Position numbers and translations under genes: made by a program
Notes under the pieces: model-generated
Told to the model about the DNA's origin: nothing
The model's database searches: none
What the model saw: the letters and a program-made list of their open reading frames with translations, nothing else
Shown here: positions 9,272-19,266 of the stretch, one piece after another
Position numbering within the stretch: position 1 is the first letter of the stretch
Layout of the letters: every line of letters begins with the position of its first letter
NCBI GenBank assembly: GCA_015179025.1
Contig: WHUX01000435.1
Span: 1-27,394, forward strand
DNA: 27,394 nt
Origin: Terfezia claveryi
Lineage: Eukaryota; Ascomycota; Pezizomycetes; Pezizales; Pezizaceae
Direction of reading: 5' to 3'

Positions 9272-10165
9272 AATCCCCGATACTATTGAATTACTATTCA
9301 ACAATATCCGAAGTTATCTAATTGTGTGTCTGGCAATATTCACTTAATAGTGTCTAGTGTCTATTGAAAATAATTTTTAACTATATATAACTTTATGAAT
9401 AGAGAACCGTGGGTTACAAGTAGATTACCATTAGAAAGGTATCAATGTATAAAAGATTATAGAATCTTAGTTTATCTCGATACCCAAATTATTTAAGGAG
9501 TTATTACCAATAATAAGTAAACCTCCTGGTAGACCTATAAAACTATATTAAAAGTCATATATCTCCATGAGTTTACCTCCGATCATAAAAAGGATTGCAG
9601 AAATGGAATCAAGACGAAAAGTAGGCCTAGATAGAATCTTGAAACATTAAATTTGGAGAACTTTATGTTTTGGCCCTACCTTTGGCCTTTGTCCTGAGCA
9701 CACTCCCTTATAGTGTTACCAAACGTACTTTGGTCTAAAGTGCACCCTCAGTCCTTCATTTGTTTTGTTATTTTTACCGAATTATTTTCCTTAAGTTCAG
9801 GGTAATAATCAGCAATTCAGGGTAATGACAAGACTTCAGGGTAACAGCTAATAGCTAGTATATGTATGCATATAGCTAGCATATTGATTTGGGTATAGCT
9901 ATTGAACCATTAATCGGATACTTATAAAACTTAAACCGTAGCTCCCTCAAGGGTCTATGGACGTTCCATAAGGGTCCTAACTATCTAGAATGATTATAAA
10001 CCACTCCGAGGTTTATACACATTCTATATACTTATCTCTTTATAAATAAGTATTAGAAACGTTTGTACCATACTGCTAAGAGTGTACCTAGAGTCTATAG
10101 AGATTCTAGGGTCGTTCTATAAGGGTCCAAGTACCTTTGGTAGGGCTGCATGTCACCCCGTGATA
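9272..10165 (-). mobile_element. 5' LTR of gypsy element A, 5' portion (split by the 7.6-kb insertion)
   Basis: On the minus strand it begins TATCACGGGGTGACA at 10165 and follows B's LTR to the insertion point. It contains three copies of the LTR repeat TTACCCTGAA (minus strand). The element is on the minus strand, so A extends to the left. Its start sits directly against the gag remnant D at 10166, and the bases CTAAG at 10166-10170 would be its target duplication, whose other copy lies outside the window. Confidence 0.85.
9796..9844 (-). promoter_or_regulatory. Three phased TTACCCTGAA repeats in LTR of element A
   Basis: On the plus strand TTCAGGGTAA stands at 9796 and 9816 and TTCAGGGTAAC at 9835. 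The spacing is 19 to 20 bases, about two helical turns. The same triplet is found in the three other LTR copies of the window. It lies upstream of the TATA-like box, as expected for a binding site of a transcription factor; the factor is unknown. Confidence 0.55.
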
Positions 10166-10220
10166 CTAAGCCAACAAGAATACAATCAATTATTGGCTAG
10201 AATAGTTTGTGATAGAGATA

Positions 10221-10458
10221 CATCAGGAAAGAAAATAGTTTGTCTTCAGTGTCTCTAGAGACAGTATTGTCACTAGAGATGAGGTGCATCACCATGATTG
10301 GCAGAATGTCTCCCAGTGTCTCCAAGAGACACTGGGAGACATATGGGAGACACTTAGGAGACACCTAGGAGACATAATAGACACAAAAGATACTAGAGAC
10401 AACCCTGTCTCCTGGAGACACTACTTGGTGTCCCGATGCCACTTTTTTCTTGCTGTTG
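10221..10458. mobile_element. 238-bp MITE with TA target duplication
   Basis: Bounded by TA at 10219-10220 and 10459-10460. The ends are CATCAGGAAAGAAAA on the left and, on the minus strand, CAACAGCAAGAAAAA on the right. Removing it restores the gag frame with exactly the length seen in element A (GATAGAGATACAGAATTCG against GATAGAGCCACATAATTCG), which fixes both borders. Inside are many GAGACA and TGTCTC words and a strong hairpin. TA duplication is typical of the Tc1/mariner/pogo group. The first bases resemble those of the 7.6-kb element at 1624, so the same or related transposases may move both. A second, decayed copy lies at 21564-21809. Confidence 0.85.
10308..10340. repeat. Perfect hairpin inside the MITE
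   Basis: GTCTCCCAGTGTCT at 10308-10321 pairs perfectly with AGACACTGGGAGAC at 10327-10340 across a 5-base loop. The stem is 14 to 15 base pairs. The equivalent in the copy at 21564 is destroyed by transitions. Confidence 0.8.
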
Positions 10459-11491
10459 TACAGAATTCGACCAACAATGAGCCGAAATTTTAAACCTTAT
10501 AGAAGGTTTAAATGCTCAGGCTAGTGTTCTGAAACAAGCTCAAAAAGCTCATAGAATTTTATTTAATAGTAGTAGAGTAACTTATGAAGACTTAAAGTTA
10601 CTACGACAACAGATAACTGAAGAAGTAGCAGCTCTAAAACGGTAAACAGATAGACAAGAAGATGCTGATAAATGACTAATAGCTTCCATTAAGGAAACGT
10701 TAGAAATCCAATGGCAAGAGCTAACAAAAAAGCTCAAGCAGGATATGGAGGTAATAATAGATACAGCTAAGGTTGAGTTTGATAGAATTAAGGCAGATGT
10801 GGGCAAGCTAAATAATTGGGCACAAAAAGTAATTAAACTAGAACAAGATGATCATATTCGGAGTTGTGAAACTAACAAGGAATTGGTAGAAGAACTCTCT
10901 CACCGAATCCAACTCACAAACAAAATCTCAAAGACCTATAAGAGCAACCACTTGGCCAATAGTACCCACAAAAACGAACTCAATCAATTGATGATGATAT
11001 TGAATATTTAATCATCTGTAGTACTCGGACAGGTATAGTACCACCCCCTACACCTCCACCACCTCCACCTCCAGTTCAGAAAACCCAAGTTCTTTCTGAC
11101 AAGAAAGAAACATGAAACCTCCCCCTACCTCCGAAGTTCGATGGAACTTCAAGCAAGCTAAAAGAATTCCTAATGAAGGTAGACTATACTTTTGAACGCA
11201 TGCTATTAATATATTATATTTATAGTGAAAAAATTCTGTTTGTAGTAGATCTACTTATAGGATATGCGAGGACTTGGTATTATGCTAATCAATATAAGCA
11301 AACACCCAATGCCAACTCCGGATAGGTTGAATGGGACACATTTAATATTTTTAAACGTGAGTTCATTAATGCACACTAGAACCTACATGAGAAGCAGGAT
11401 GTAAAGGTCTCCCTTCAGAAGGAGTTCCAGAAAAAAAGTGAGTTGATGAAGGATTTTATTGCTCGTGTAAGGGTTTATCAGTTGGTAGCGG

Positions 11492-12950
11492 TATCACGGG
11501 GTAACATCCAGCTCTATCAAAGGTACTTGGGCTCTTATAGAATAACTCTAGGATCTATATAGACTCTAGATACACTCTTAGCACTATGGTGTAAACATTT
11601 CTAATACTTATCTATAAGCGTTAAGTATATAAAATGGGTATGAACCTCAGAGAGGTTTACAATCATCCCAGATGGTTAAGACCGTTATGGAACGTCCATA
11701 GAGCCTTTAGAGGGCAATGGTTTAAGTTTCATAAGTATCCAATTAACAGTTCAATAGTTATACTCAGATTAATATGCTGACTATATGTATATATGTACTA
11801 GCTATTAGCTGTTACCCTAAAGTCTTAGCATTACCCTGAATTACTAATTTTTACCCTGAACTTAAGGAAAATAATTCGGTAAAAATAACTAAAAAAATGA
11901 AGAACCGAGGACGTACTTTATACCAAAGTGCATCCTGTGATACTATAAGGGAGTGTGCCTAAGACAGAGGCTAAAGGTAGAGCCAAAACATAAAGTTCTC
12001 TGGATTTAATGTTTCAAGGGTCTATCTAGGCCTACTCTTCGTTTTGATTCCATTTCTGCAATCCTTTTTATGATCGGAGTTAAACCCATAGAGATATAAG
12101 ACTTTTAATATGGTTATATAGGTCCATGAGGGGGTTTACTTATTATTAGTAATAACTTCATAAATAATTTGGGTATCAGGATAAACTAAGATTTTATAAT
12201 CTTCTATACATTGATACCTTTCCAATAGTAATCTACTTGTGACCTACAGTTTTCTATTCATAGAGTTATGTGCAGTTTAAAATTATTTTCAATAGACACT
12301 AGATACTATTAAGTAAATACTGCTGGAAATACAATTAGATGACTTCGGATATTGTCGGATGGTAATTCGATAGTATCAAGGATTGGTAATGTATCTGAGA
12401 TTAAATTTAGTTGTCTCGGCTAAGTATTTATTAATGGGATAAACAAGCTATAAGCGAAGTACATATAACCTGCAGACATGGAAATGATTTCTATATTTAG
12501 GTTAGTAACCTATAACAATGAGTGCAAATAGCAACTACATTAAAAAAGGTGTAGATAGTATAACACTTAGGAACAAATTCTGAGGTGACAGGTATACCCA
12601 CATTCATAAAATATTTTTATCATAAGAATATCTACAAATACTACAGGATTTAAATAGTGCAAGTAGTTCCAGTTGAATTTATTCTACTACTAGCAAGTAT
12701 TCGAAAGCAAGAGCACTTTGAGTACATAAACCCTACAAAGTTCTAAGTCTTGAATTAACTTTATATTTAAGTGAGATAGGATATATTTTGTATTGCGAAA
12801 TAAGATCTGTTGTGAGGAACTATAGTTGGATTGAACTTTACTGCTATAGGATTGATATTCTGTGTTGCGGAATAGATATCATTGCGGCAGCAAATTATGG
12901 CCATCCTAATAGTCACAAGAGTGCAATCAGTCAATAGGGCCCCCATGACA
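11492..12950 (+). mobile_element. 5' LTR of element B
   Basis: Begins TATCACGGGGTAACATCC, a G-to-A variant of the TGTCACGAGGTGACATCC that opens the 3' LTR at 19267. The end is placed at a TGACA at 12946-12950, mirroring the start, and supported by the homologous point in element A; an error of a few bases is possible. The first 15 bases of the intact LTR are a near palindrome (TGTCACGAGGTGACA). At about 1.46 kb this is long for a fungal gypsy LTR. The TATA position near 12645 reads GATTTAAATAG and is probably weak. Confidence 0.85.
11812..11860 (+). promoter_or_regulatory. Three phased TTACCCTGAA repeats in 5' LTR of element B
   Basis: TTACCCTAAA at 11812, TTACCCTGAA at 11831 and again at 11851, spaced 19 and 20 bases. 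Only the first copy carries a transition. Confidence 0.55.
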
Positions 12951-13077
12951 TTACTTTGTAGCCAGTGATTCTCATTATCATTTGCTATTATACTCTCAAA
13001 TTATGTCTAGTTCATAGACAGCAAGAGGGCCTCGCCATCCTTACTAACCCCTCACATTCCCACATGTCATACCCCAT
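12951..13077 (+). other. Leader of element B between LTR and gag
   Basis: Equivalent to 949-1053 of element A. It starts TTACTTTGTAGCCAGTGATT. I find no canonical tRNA primer-binding site. Confidence 0.45.
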
Positions 13078-15090
13078 GCTATCACACAGAGACTACATAA
13101 CCTTCTGCAATCCGAAACAGATATGGAAGATGACCTAATAGACATGCCGATTGAAGATATTTTATCTCGAGGAGTAGAATCTTTCTGCTACCTCATATAC
13201 TCTCCAAATGCATTAACAACATTCTTACCTGGCTTATTAGAGTGATTTGGACAACCTTCCTGAAGGCCTCCTCATAGAACAGCTAGTAATGCCTTATCAC
13301 GACGTCTCACCTAGCCACCACCATGTTCTACATGACCATCTCGATCAAGTTTAAGCCAAAAAGAATATGACCAATTGTTGGCTTATATTGTTTGAGATGG
13401 ATCTATTAAGTTTGACTGGCAACGAGCCGAGATTGCTGACCTTACAAGAGGTCTTAATACTCAAGCAAGCCTCCTAAAAGAAGCTCAAGATGATCACAGA
13501 GTTATTTTTGCAGAAGTAATGGCTACATATGAAGATCTAAAGTTATTGTGACAGCAGGTCACTTAGGAAGTACCAGCCCTAAAAGGTCAAACAGAAGGGC
13601 AAGAGGATGCAGTTAAAAGCTTAACTGTATCTATTAGTGAGGCATTAGAAAAGCAAAGGGAGGAGTTAAGTAAGAAGCTCAAGGAGGACACGGAGGCAAT
13701 AGTCGATGCGGCTAAGGTAGAGTTTAACAGTATCAAAGCAGATGTTGTCAAACTCCATGAATAGACACAGAAGGCAATCAAGCAAGAGCAGGATGATTGT
13801 ATTCGCAGTTGTGAGACTAATAAAGAATCAGTAGAAAAACTATCTTGTCAGATCCAGAATCACAAAAGGAAGCTCAAAGACCTACAATAGCAACTACTTA
13901 ACTAACAACGTCTACCATAATACACTCGATCAATTGATAATGATATCGAGAATTTTATTATCCATAGTACTTGTACAGGTCCAGTACCACCTCCACTTCC
14001 ACTACTATCTCCACCTCTATAAAAGAAAACTTGAGTTCTTTCTAACAAGAAAGAACCCCGAAACCTCCTTCTACCTCCAAAGTTCAATGGAACTTTAAGC
14101 AAACTAAAGGAATTCTTAATGAAGGTAGACCATACCTTTGAATGCATGTTGTTGACATATTCTACTCATAGCGAAAAAATCATGTTTGTAGCAGATCTAT
14201 TTACAAGGTGTGCAAGCACCTAGTATTATATAAACCAATATAAGGGCATACTAGATGCTAACTCCAGATGGGTTGAATGGGACACCTTTAATGTCTTTAA
14301 ACGTGAATTCATTAATGTATACCAAAACTAGTATGAAAAGCGGAATGCAAAGGTGTCCCTTTAGAAGAAGTTCCAGCAAAAAGGTGAGTTGATGAAAGAT
14401 TTCATCACTTGTATTAGGGTTCATTAGTTGGTAGTGGAACTACCATAAGAACAGCTCTGGGAGTACCTGATTAGTGCAATTCAGCCTAAGACTCGTGCCT
14501 ATATGGTCCGAGTCAGAACTGACAAAGATATTCTAGATAAGGTTCCTGCTAGTACAGAAATATACTTCCAGGCTATCATAAATGCTAGGTCTCAGGTTGA
14601 GTTTGAGAAGGTTAGGGAGGCACATGCCCAAAACCAGTTCTATCAAAAAGAACAGGCTGCTGGTGCTAAAAAGGAGGTACCTAATACCCTCAAGAATACC
14701 AAGAAAAAATCCAAGAACCTTAAAGATCGGATTACTAAACCTAAGCAGAAGGCAAAAACCAAGCCTGATGCCAAATCCAAGCTCAAGTCCAATACTTCCT
14801 CCAAGAAGAAAAAAGAGCCTAGTCAAAATAAGATAACATATGCAATATGATAGACTCAGAAGAAGGATGGATAGTACATCAAGTGTAAGGACAAAACTCA
14901 TATGATGGGTGACTGTACGAATGGTTGGAAACCTACGGTTGAGTCTAAGGGAAAGAAAAAGGGAAAGGAGGAAGCAAAGAAAGTGGCCACAGTGTCTGCA
15001 GGAGCAGCTGTAGTAGCGCCACTTGAGGTTCAGTTTGGGCATATTGTTAGTGAGGAGGAATTGGACTATGGGGAAAATTCGGACTGTTAG
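13078..15090 (+). pseudogene. gag of element B with damaged zinc knuckle
   Basis: One frame reads through with many stops. In order: an N-terminal acidic part (HAITQRLHNLLQSETDMEDD), a coiled coil near 13660-13770 (KKLKEDTEAIVDAAKVEFNS), a Pro-rich hinge near 13985, the capsid core near 14210-14330 (WVEWDTFNVFKREFINVYQN), a stretch near 14503-14640 open without stops (VRVRTDKDILDKVPASTEIY), a very Lys-rich tail (14680-14840) and a zinc knuckle near 14878-14915. In the knuckle (YIKCKDKTHMMGDC) the first Cys is replaced by Tyr through TGC to TAC, so it should no longer hold zinc. It binds and packages element RNA in intact relatives. TAG at 15088-15090 may be the original gag end or another mutated codon, because the same frame continues into protease. 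Confidence 0.85.
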
Positions 15091-15920
15091 GGATGCGGGC
15101 TATCTAGTATGTTGGGTCGGATAGTCTCACAGGATTGGTTTTCTATTTGTGTTATAAGGAATGGTATCTCTGTTGGCAGTTGGAAGGAGAAACATGAAGG
15201 GAAACCAATAGATATTGACCCTGTTCTGATTAGTTCTGTTTCTCATAATTTAACTTCTTCTGCTATTTCTTCTCTTTCTTTATTAAATAAAAACATAAAA
15301 AAAGTGACAAAAAGAAAAGTCGATAAGAAGGTGGCTCCTCATATTGGCGCACTCGAAAAAAGACCACGAAAGGTGGCGGTGCCAGATATTTCATTAGATG
15401 GAATTAAGGATCTCTCTTTGACAGGAAAATTAGGTGTAAAGGTATTGAAGCGTGAAGGACTGAAATTTCTTATCTCCGTTAAGTTATCTTGGATATACGG
15501 AGGAAATAAACGCGAAATTTCCATTAATACTTTGGTTAATACTAGTAGAGAAGCCAGGATTTTTGATTCTTCTTTCGTTGAATAGATGATGCTGCCTTAA
15601 GTTAAAAGAGAGAAAAGACTAAGATTAGAGAGCACCGACGGCTTGATTCTTAAGAGGTGTGGCACAGTGCAAGTTCAAAACCTGCAGATAGAGGTTCCAG
15701 ATGCAAGATCTGGAAAAAATACAACCCTTGACCTGGTAACTGAGGTTGCATGCCTCGAACCAGGTCTTCCACTCATTTTGGGAATGGATTGAATTAAAGC
15801 CAATTGCGATAAGCTACGAGTCACTACTTGTTATAGACTCGAGCTAAAAAGACCGTTGGAAATTGAGGAGGTTACTGATTTCACTGACTTGAACGAAGTA
15901 CTTGAGGGACACAATATATC
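15091..15920 (+). pseudogene. Aspartic protease region of element B, active site lost
   Basis: Continues in the gag frame. It includes an open segment at 15109-15585 whose C-terminal part, ISVKLSWIYGGNKREISINT, leads into the retropepsin active-site loop. The loop now reads LVNTSREARIFDSSF (NTS at 15538-15546) where the family has DTG; both changes are G to A. The rest of the domain follows through stops at 15583-15585 and 15598-15600, ending with the conserved LPLILGMD near 15768-15789. The protease would cut Gag-Pol in the particle. The loss of the catalytic Asp alone would inactivate it. The frame changes near 15915. Confidence 0.78.
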
Positions 15921-16850
15921 GGATTAATTGAAATAGAGGAATAGAATTATCAGAAGTTCACTAATGGAGATGTTCATAAGGTTATAAAAATAATAGCAAC
16001 TGAAAACCTCCATAAACTTGCTAATCCATTACTAATACAGTATAGGGATTTTGTAAAAATCTATGGAAAGGAGTTGCAATCGGCCCTTCCAACACAGAGT
16101 CAACAAGATATGATAATTGAGTTAGATGAAGGAAAGAGTCCCCCATCAGGAAAAATATACCCCTTCTCCCCTGATAAACTGGAGCTTCTCAAAGAATACT
16201 TAGATAAGATACTTTGAACTGGCAAGATAAGACCAAGCAAAAGCAGTGCTAGCACTCTTATATTCATTACCAAACAGCCAAATGGCAAGCTCAGAATAGT
16301 CGTAGACTATAGAGGGCTCAATACTATAACCAAAAAAGATAAGTATTCCTTATCACTTATGACTACCCTAATGGAACAAATTGGTACTTTATAGGTTTTC
16401 TCTAAACTCGATCTCAAACTTGGGTTTAATATACTCAGAATAGCAGCTGGAGATGAGTGGAAAACAGCATTCAAGATAAGATATAGCCTATACAAATATA
16501 TAGTTATACCTTTTGGGCTAACTAATGTGCTATCTATTTTCAAGCGACATGTTAACAATATTCTATTAGAACGAATTAATCGAGAAATAGTTGTATATAT
16601 TGATTATATCCTCATTTATACCCAAACAGAGGAAGAATATGTCGAACTTGTCTATTGGGTACTACAAAAACTAATGGAAAATAACTTTTGTATCAACATA
16701 GACAAGTGTATCTTTTATGTCCCAGAGGTCGAATTCATGGGATTTAAAGTAGGTACAAAGGGGATACAAATGGGGCAGAAGAAAGTCGAGGACAACCTCG
16801 CCTGGCAAGCTCCTCAGAATGTTAAAGAAGTGTAGAGGTTTATTAGTTTT
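15921..16850 (+). pseudogene. Reverse transcriptase domain of element B, YxDD box altered
   Basis: Frame shared with all downstream pol parts. Recognisable blocks are the N-terminal PPSGKIYPFSPDKLELLKEY (about 16142-16201), the fingers motif PNGKLRIVVDYRGLNTITKK (about 16279-16338), the palm motif VFSKLDLKLGFNILRI (about 16398-16445), TAFKIRYSLYKYIVIPFGLT, the catalytic box VVYIDYILIYT with YIDY at 16596-16607, and GFKVGTKGIQ (16740-16769). The usual YxDD has become YIDY, a GAT to TAT transversion that RIP does not explain, so the second catalytic Asp is missing. In-frame stops lie at 16216-16218, 16392-16394 and 16833-16835. Confidence 0.92.
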
Positions 16851-17400
16851 GCTAATTTCTATTGCTGGTTTATTCAAGGCTTTAGTAGTTTGGCTTTGCT
16901 AATTCAGATACTGACATATAATGAAGTTCCTTTGAACTAGACATAGCAGTGTCAACAGGCCTTTGATAAGTTGAAATATAGGTTCAATACTGCTCCGATA
17001 CTATACTATTATCACCCAGAACAACTAAAAATAATTGAGACAGACATGTCTAATCTAGCAAAAGCTGGTATTCTATCCCAAAAAGAAACAGATGGTCATT
17101 GGCACCTAGTAGTATACTATTCGAAATGCTTAATCTCAGCAGAACTTAATTATGATATTTATGACAAAGAGATGGTCGTAATTATTAATTGTTTCCAGAA
17201 ATAGAGATATTTTCTCATGGGTACCCCAGAAGAGATAATTGTGTATACGGATCACAAGAACTTTGAGTACTTTAATTCCACTAAGATACTCAATCGAAGG
17301 CAGGCTAGATGGGTGGAAATACTAAACCAGTTCAATTTTAGAATTATCTACCGCCTAGGTGATAAAAATGGAAAAGCAGACATGCTTTCTTATCAGGTTG
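16851..17400 (+). pseudogene. Connection and RNase H domain of element B
   Basis: FYCWFIQGFSSLA begins the connection segment (about 16857-16895). RNase H follows with LKIIETDMSNLAKAGILSQ (17025-17081), where the first catalytic Asp stands in TDMS, then VVYYSKCLISAELNYDIYDK with the Glu of AELNYD, then IVYTDHKNFEYF (17238-17273) and the closing motif RQARWVEILNQFNFRIIYRL (17299-17358) with NGKADMLS. The block order and spacing are normal for Ty3/gypsy. Stops interrupt at about 16938-16943 and 17202-17204. Confidence 0.9.
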
Positions 17401-18480
17401 ATCCTGACCTTGAAGCAGTGAGAGAGAAGCAGGAACACACGATTTGGATCTTTAAGCCTGGGCAATTCCAACTAGGAGCAAGTAAGGAGAGTCTAGTAAT
17501 GTACTGCATTATGGTAGTGAAGGGCTCACAAACAGAAGAATCAGGTTGGTTAAAAGAGATCCAAGAGGCTGGCCTCAAGGATAACAAATGGTTAGGGATT
17601 TAAAACGCATTGAAGTTTAGTAAGGAGTACCCTGGACTCGATCATTATGGTTTAGAAGATGATATGGTAACCTATGAACGTCGCATATATATACCTGATA
17701 ACAACTCCTTTAAGTTGAAAGTGACTTTCCAGTATCATGATGCTAAAGTTGCAGGTCATTTCGGATATGACAAAACCCTCGAGCTCATGAAACGAAATTA
17801 CTACTGGCCTAATATGGAAGACTGGGTACAAAACTACGTTCGTACATATGATGCCTGCCAAAGAAACAAGAGTACAAGACACAAGAAATATTGCAAGCTC
17901 GTACCTCTTCTAATCCTCTATAGACCATGGGAATATATTTCAATGGATTTCATCACTGATTTACCACCAGTTAAAGGGAATAATCAGATCTAGGTTATTG
18001 TCGATAGGTTTACTAAGATGTCACATTTCATTCCCTTAAAGAACCGGAAGGCAAAAGAGTTGGCTGGGATATTTGCCAAGGAGGTTTGGAGGCTACACAG
18101 ATTACCAAAGAGAGTTGTTTTGGATTGAGATTCAGTGTTTACAAGTTCGTTTTGGATGAAGGTAATGCAGTTATTAGGAGTTGAGTTAGATAAGTTCTCG
18201 GCATATCACTTCTAAATCGATGGTTAAACTGAATGAGTCAACTAGACCCTTGAGTATTATCTATGGATGTATTGCTGTTAGGATCAGGATAACTGGGTTA
18301 AGTTATTACCATTTGCCGAGTTCTGTTACAATAATACTGTCTACTCTAGTACTAAACTTATACTATTCTTCGCTGCATATACTCAACACTCAGAAAACAA
18401 TTTCTAGAACTCAACTGAAGCCTCAAATGAATCGAACAACCCTGAGGCAGTCAAGATAGTCGAAACCTTGGATGCAATGA
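17401..18480 (+). pseudogene. Integrase of element B (zinc finger and DDE core)
   Basis: After a poorly conserved linker comes the HHCC finger: His at 17736 and 17757, the third ligand changed from Cys to Tyr at 17847 (TAT), and Cys at 17856. The finger sits in HDAKVAGHFGYDKTLELMKR. The catalytic core shows YISMDFITDLPP with the first Asp at 17946, VIVDRFTKMSHFIPL, then VLD at 18117-18125 with the second Asp at 18123, followed by a TGA where CGA (Arg) is usual, and Glu at 18231 in TE. Stops crowd the last part (18211, 18223, 18234, 18243). All are readable as C-to-T changes at CAA, CAG or CGA codons. It would insert element DNA in the nucleus. Confidence 0.9.
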
Positions 18481-18824
18481 GGGAGGCCATGAGGAAGAAT
18501 ATGAAGGTAGTGCAAGACTGAATGTCTAAATATTATAATTTTAAGGTAGCAGAGAAGGAACCGATATTCAAAGTGGGAGATTGGGTCATGGTTAACACAA
18601 AGAATATCAAAACAAGATGTCCAACTAAGAAGCTTGACTACAGGTTATGAAGGAAGTTTAAAATCAAACAGCTTATTGGCACTTATGCCTATGAGTTAGA
18701 GTTTCCTCCAAGTACAGGCAAAACTTATCCAGTTTTTTATATTAGTTTGTTGGAACCCTACCACTTTAACACGATTGCCGGGAGACACTCACCAACACCC
18801 TCTCCAGTCGACCTCGAAGAATCG
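18481..18824 (+). pseudogene. Integrase C-terminal GPY/F-type module of element B
   Basis: The frame reads MREAMRKNMKVVQD, a stop at 18520-18522, then KEPIFKVGDWVMVNTKNIKT (18558-18617) and KKLDYRL followed by a stop and KFKIKQLIGTYAYELEF. This is the barrel-like module between the DDE core and the chromodomain in chromoviruses. The GPY/F signature itself is degraded at the TGA near 18648. A short Pro/Ser-rich linker (SPTPSPVDLEE) leads to the chromodomain. Confidence 0.75.
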
Positions 18825-19022
18825 GAATACTAGGTAGAAATAGTTAGGACAATTGTACTTAGGAAGGGACGGGTTACGTATTTAGTCTCTTGGAAGGGTT
18901 ACGGTCCTGATGATGACACATGGGAAGCATATGAGATCTTGAAGGATAGAGCGGCCGATTTAATTTAGAAATATCATCTTGTTAATCCTCGTAAGCCTTG
19001 GAATCCTGATGTTATCTTGTGA
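18825..19022 (+). pseudogene. C-terminal chromodomain of element B pol
   Basis: The frame reads EY, a TAG, then [31 protein letters not shown] and a C-terminal helix, ending with a natural TGA at 19020-19022. The aromatic Tyr of EY and the Trp of SWKGY fit the aromatic cage that binds methylated histone tails. In chromoviruses this domain steers integration toward heterochromatin, in keeping with the nested repeats around it. The two internal TAG codons (18831-18833 and 18966-18968) probably stem from mutated CAG or TGG. About 65 residues, normal for the family. Confidence 0.93.
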
Positions 19023-19252
19023 GGATTTTTCTTTTTTTCCTATTATTAGGTATTAGGTTTTTTGAATTATCTTTATGTTTTTGTTTTACCTGTATTTCAT
19101 ATGCCATATTATCCTAGGGGTGCAATGAGACGTATGCAGCTATGTTTTGGCTGTTGTATATGAGGACTAGTCTTCAAGCCCCATCCATTGTTATTAGTAG
19201 CAATAATGACTCTAATTGCATAATCAATTAGGTTCTTATAGACAAGAACCTT
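19023..19252 (+). other. 3' untranslated stretch of element B
   Basis: T-rich sequence between the pol stop and the polypurine tract. I see no gene or motif in it. Confidence 0.6.
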
Positions 19253-19266
19253 AAGGAGGGAGGTAC
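19253..19266 (+). other. Polypurine tract of element B
   Basis: AAGGAGGGAGGTAC directly abuts the LTR start TGTCACGAGG at 19267. The position and purine run are those expected of the plus-strand DNA primer. Confidence 0.85.

Larger units (their letters stand above)
10166..11491 (+). pseudogene. gag remnant of gypsy copy D, interrupted by a MITE
   Basis: Internal gag fragment, homologous to the gag of A and B, lying between the 5' ends of two divergent LTRs. After the MITE at 10221-10458 the frame reads a coiled-coil segment (AKVEFDRIKADVGKLNNWAQ at 10768-10827), a Pro-rich hinge near 11040-11080 (PPPTPPPPPPP) and then the conserved capsid region of Ty3 gag, with ARTWYYANQ near 11265-11290 and WDTFNIFKREFI near 11335-11370. 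Stops such as TGA at 11113-11115 and TAG near 11378 break it. It stops at 11491 where element B's LTR begins, so B inserted into or recombined with this copy. Neither the LTRs nor the pol of D are visible. Confidence 0.8.

Noticed and set aside
8983..9321. Open frame of 112 codons
   Set aside because: It crosses the border of the 7.6-kb element at 9271 into LTR sequence, so it cannot be a native gene of either.
9805..9844. TTCAGGGTAA as interstitial telomere sequence (GGGTAA)
   Set aside because: It is a spaced LTR motif present in all four LTR copies and not a contiguous telomere repeat.
14533..15042. Minus-strand open frame of 169 codons, Leu-rich
   Set aside because: It is the antisense of the Lys-rich gag tail and zinc knuckle of element B; lysine codons read backwards give Leu and Phe.
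18220..18459. Open frame of 79 codons within integrase
   Set aside because: It lies in a different frame from the integrase core, which continues through it with stop codons.
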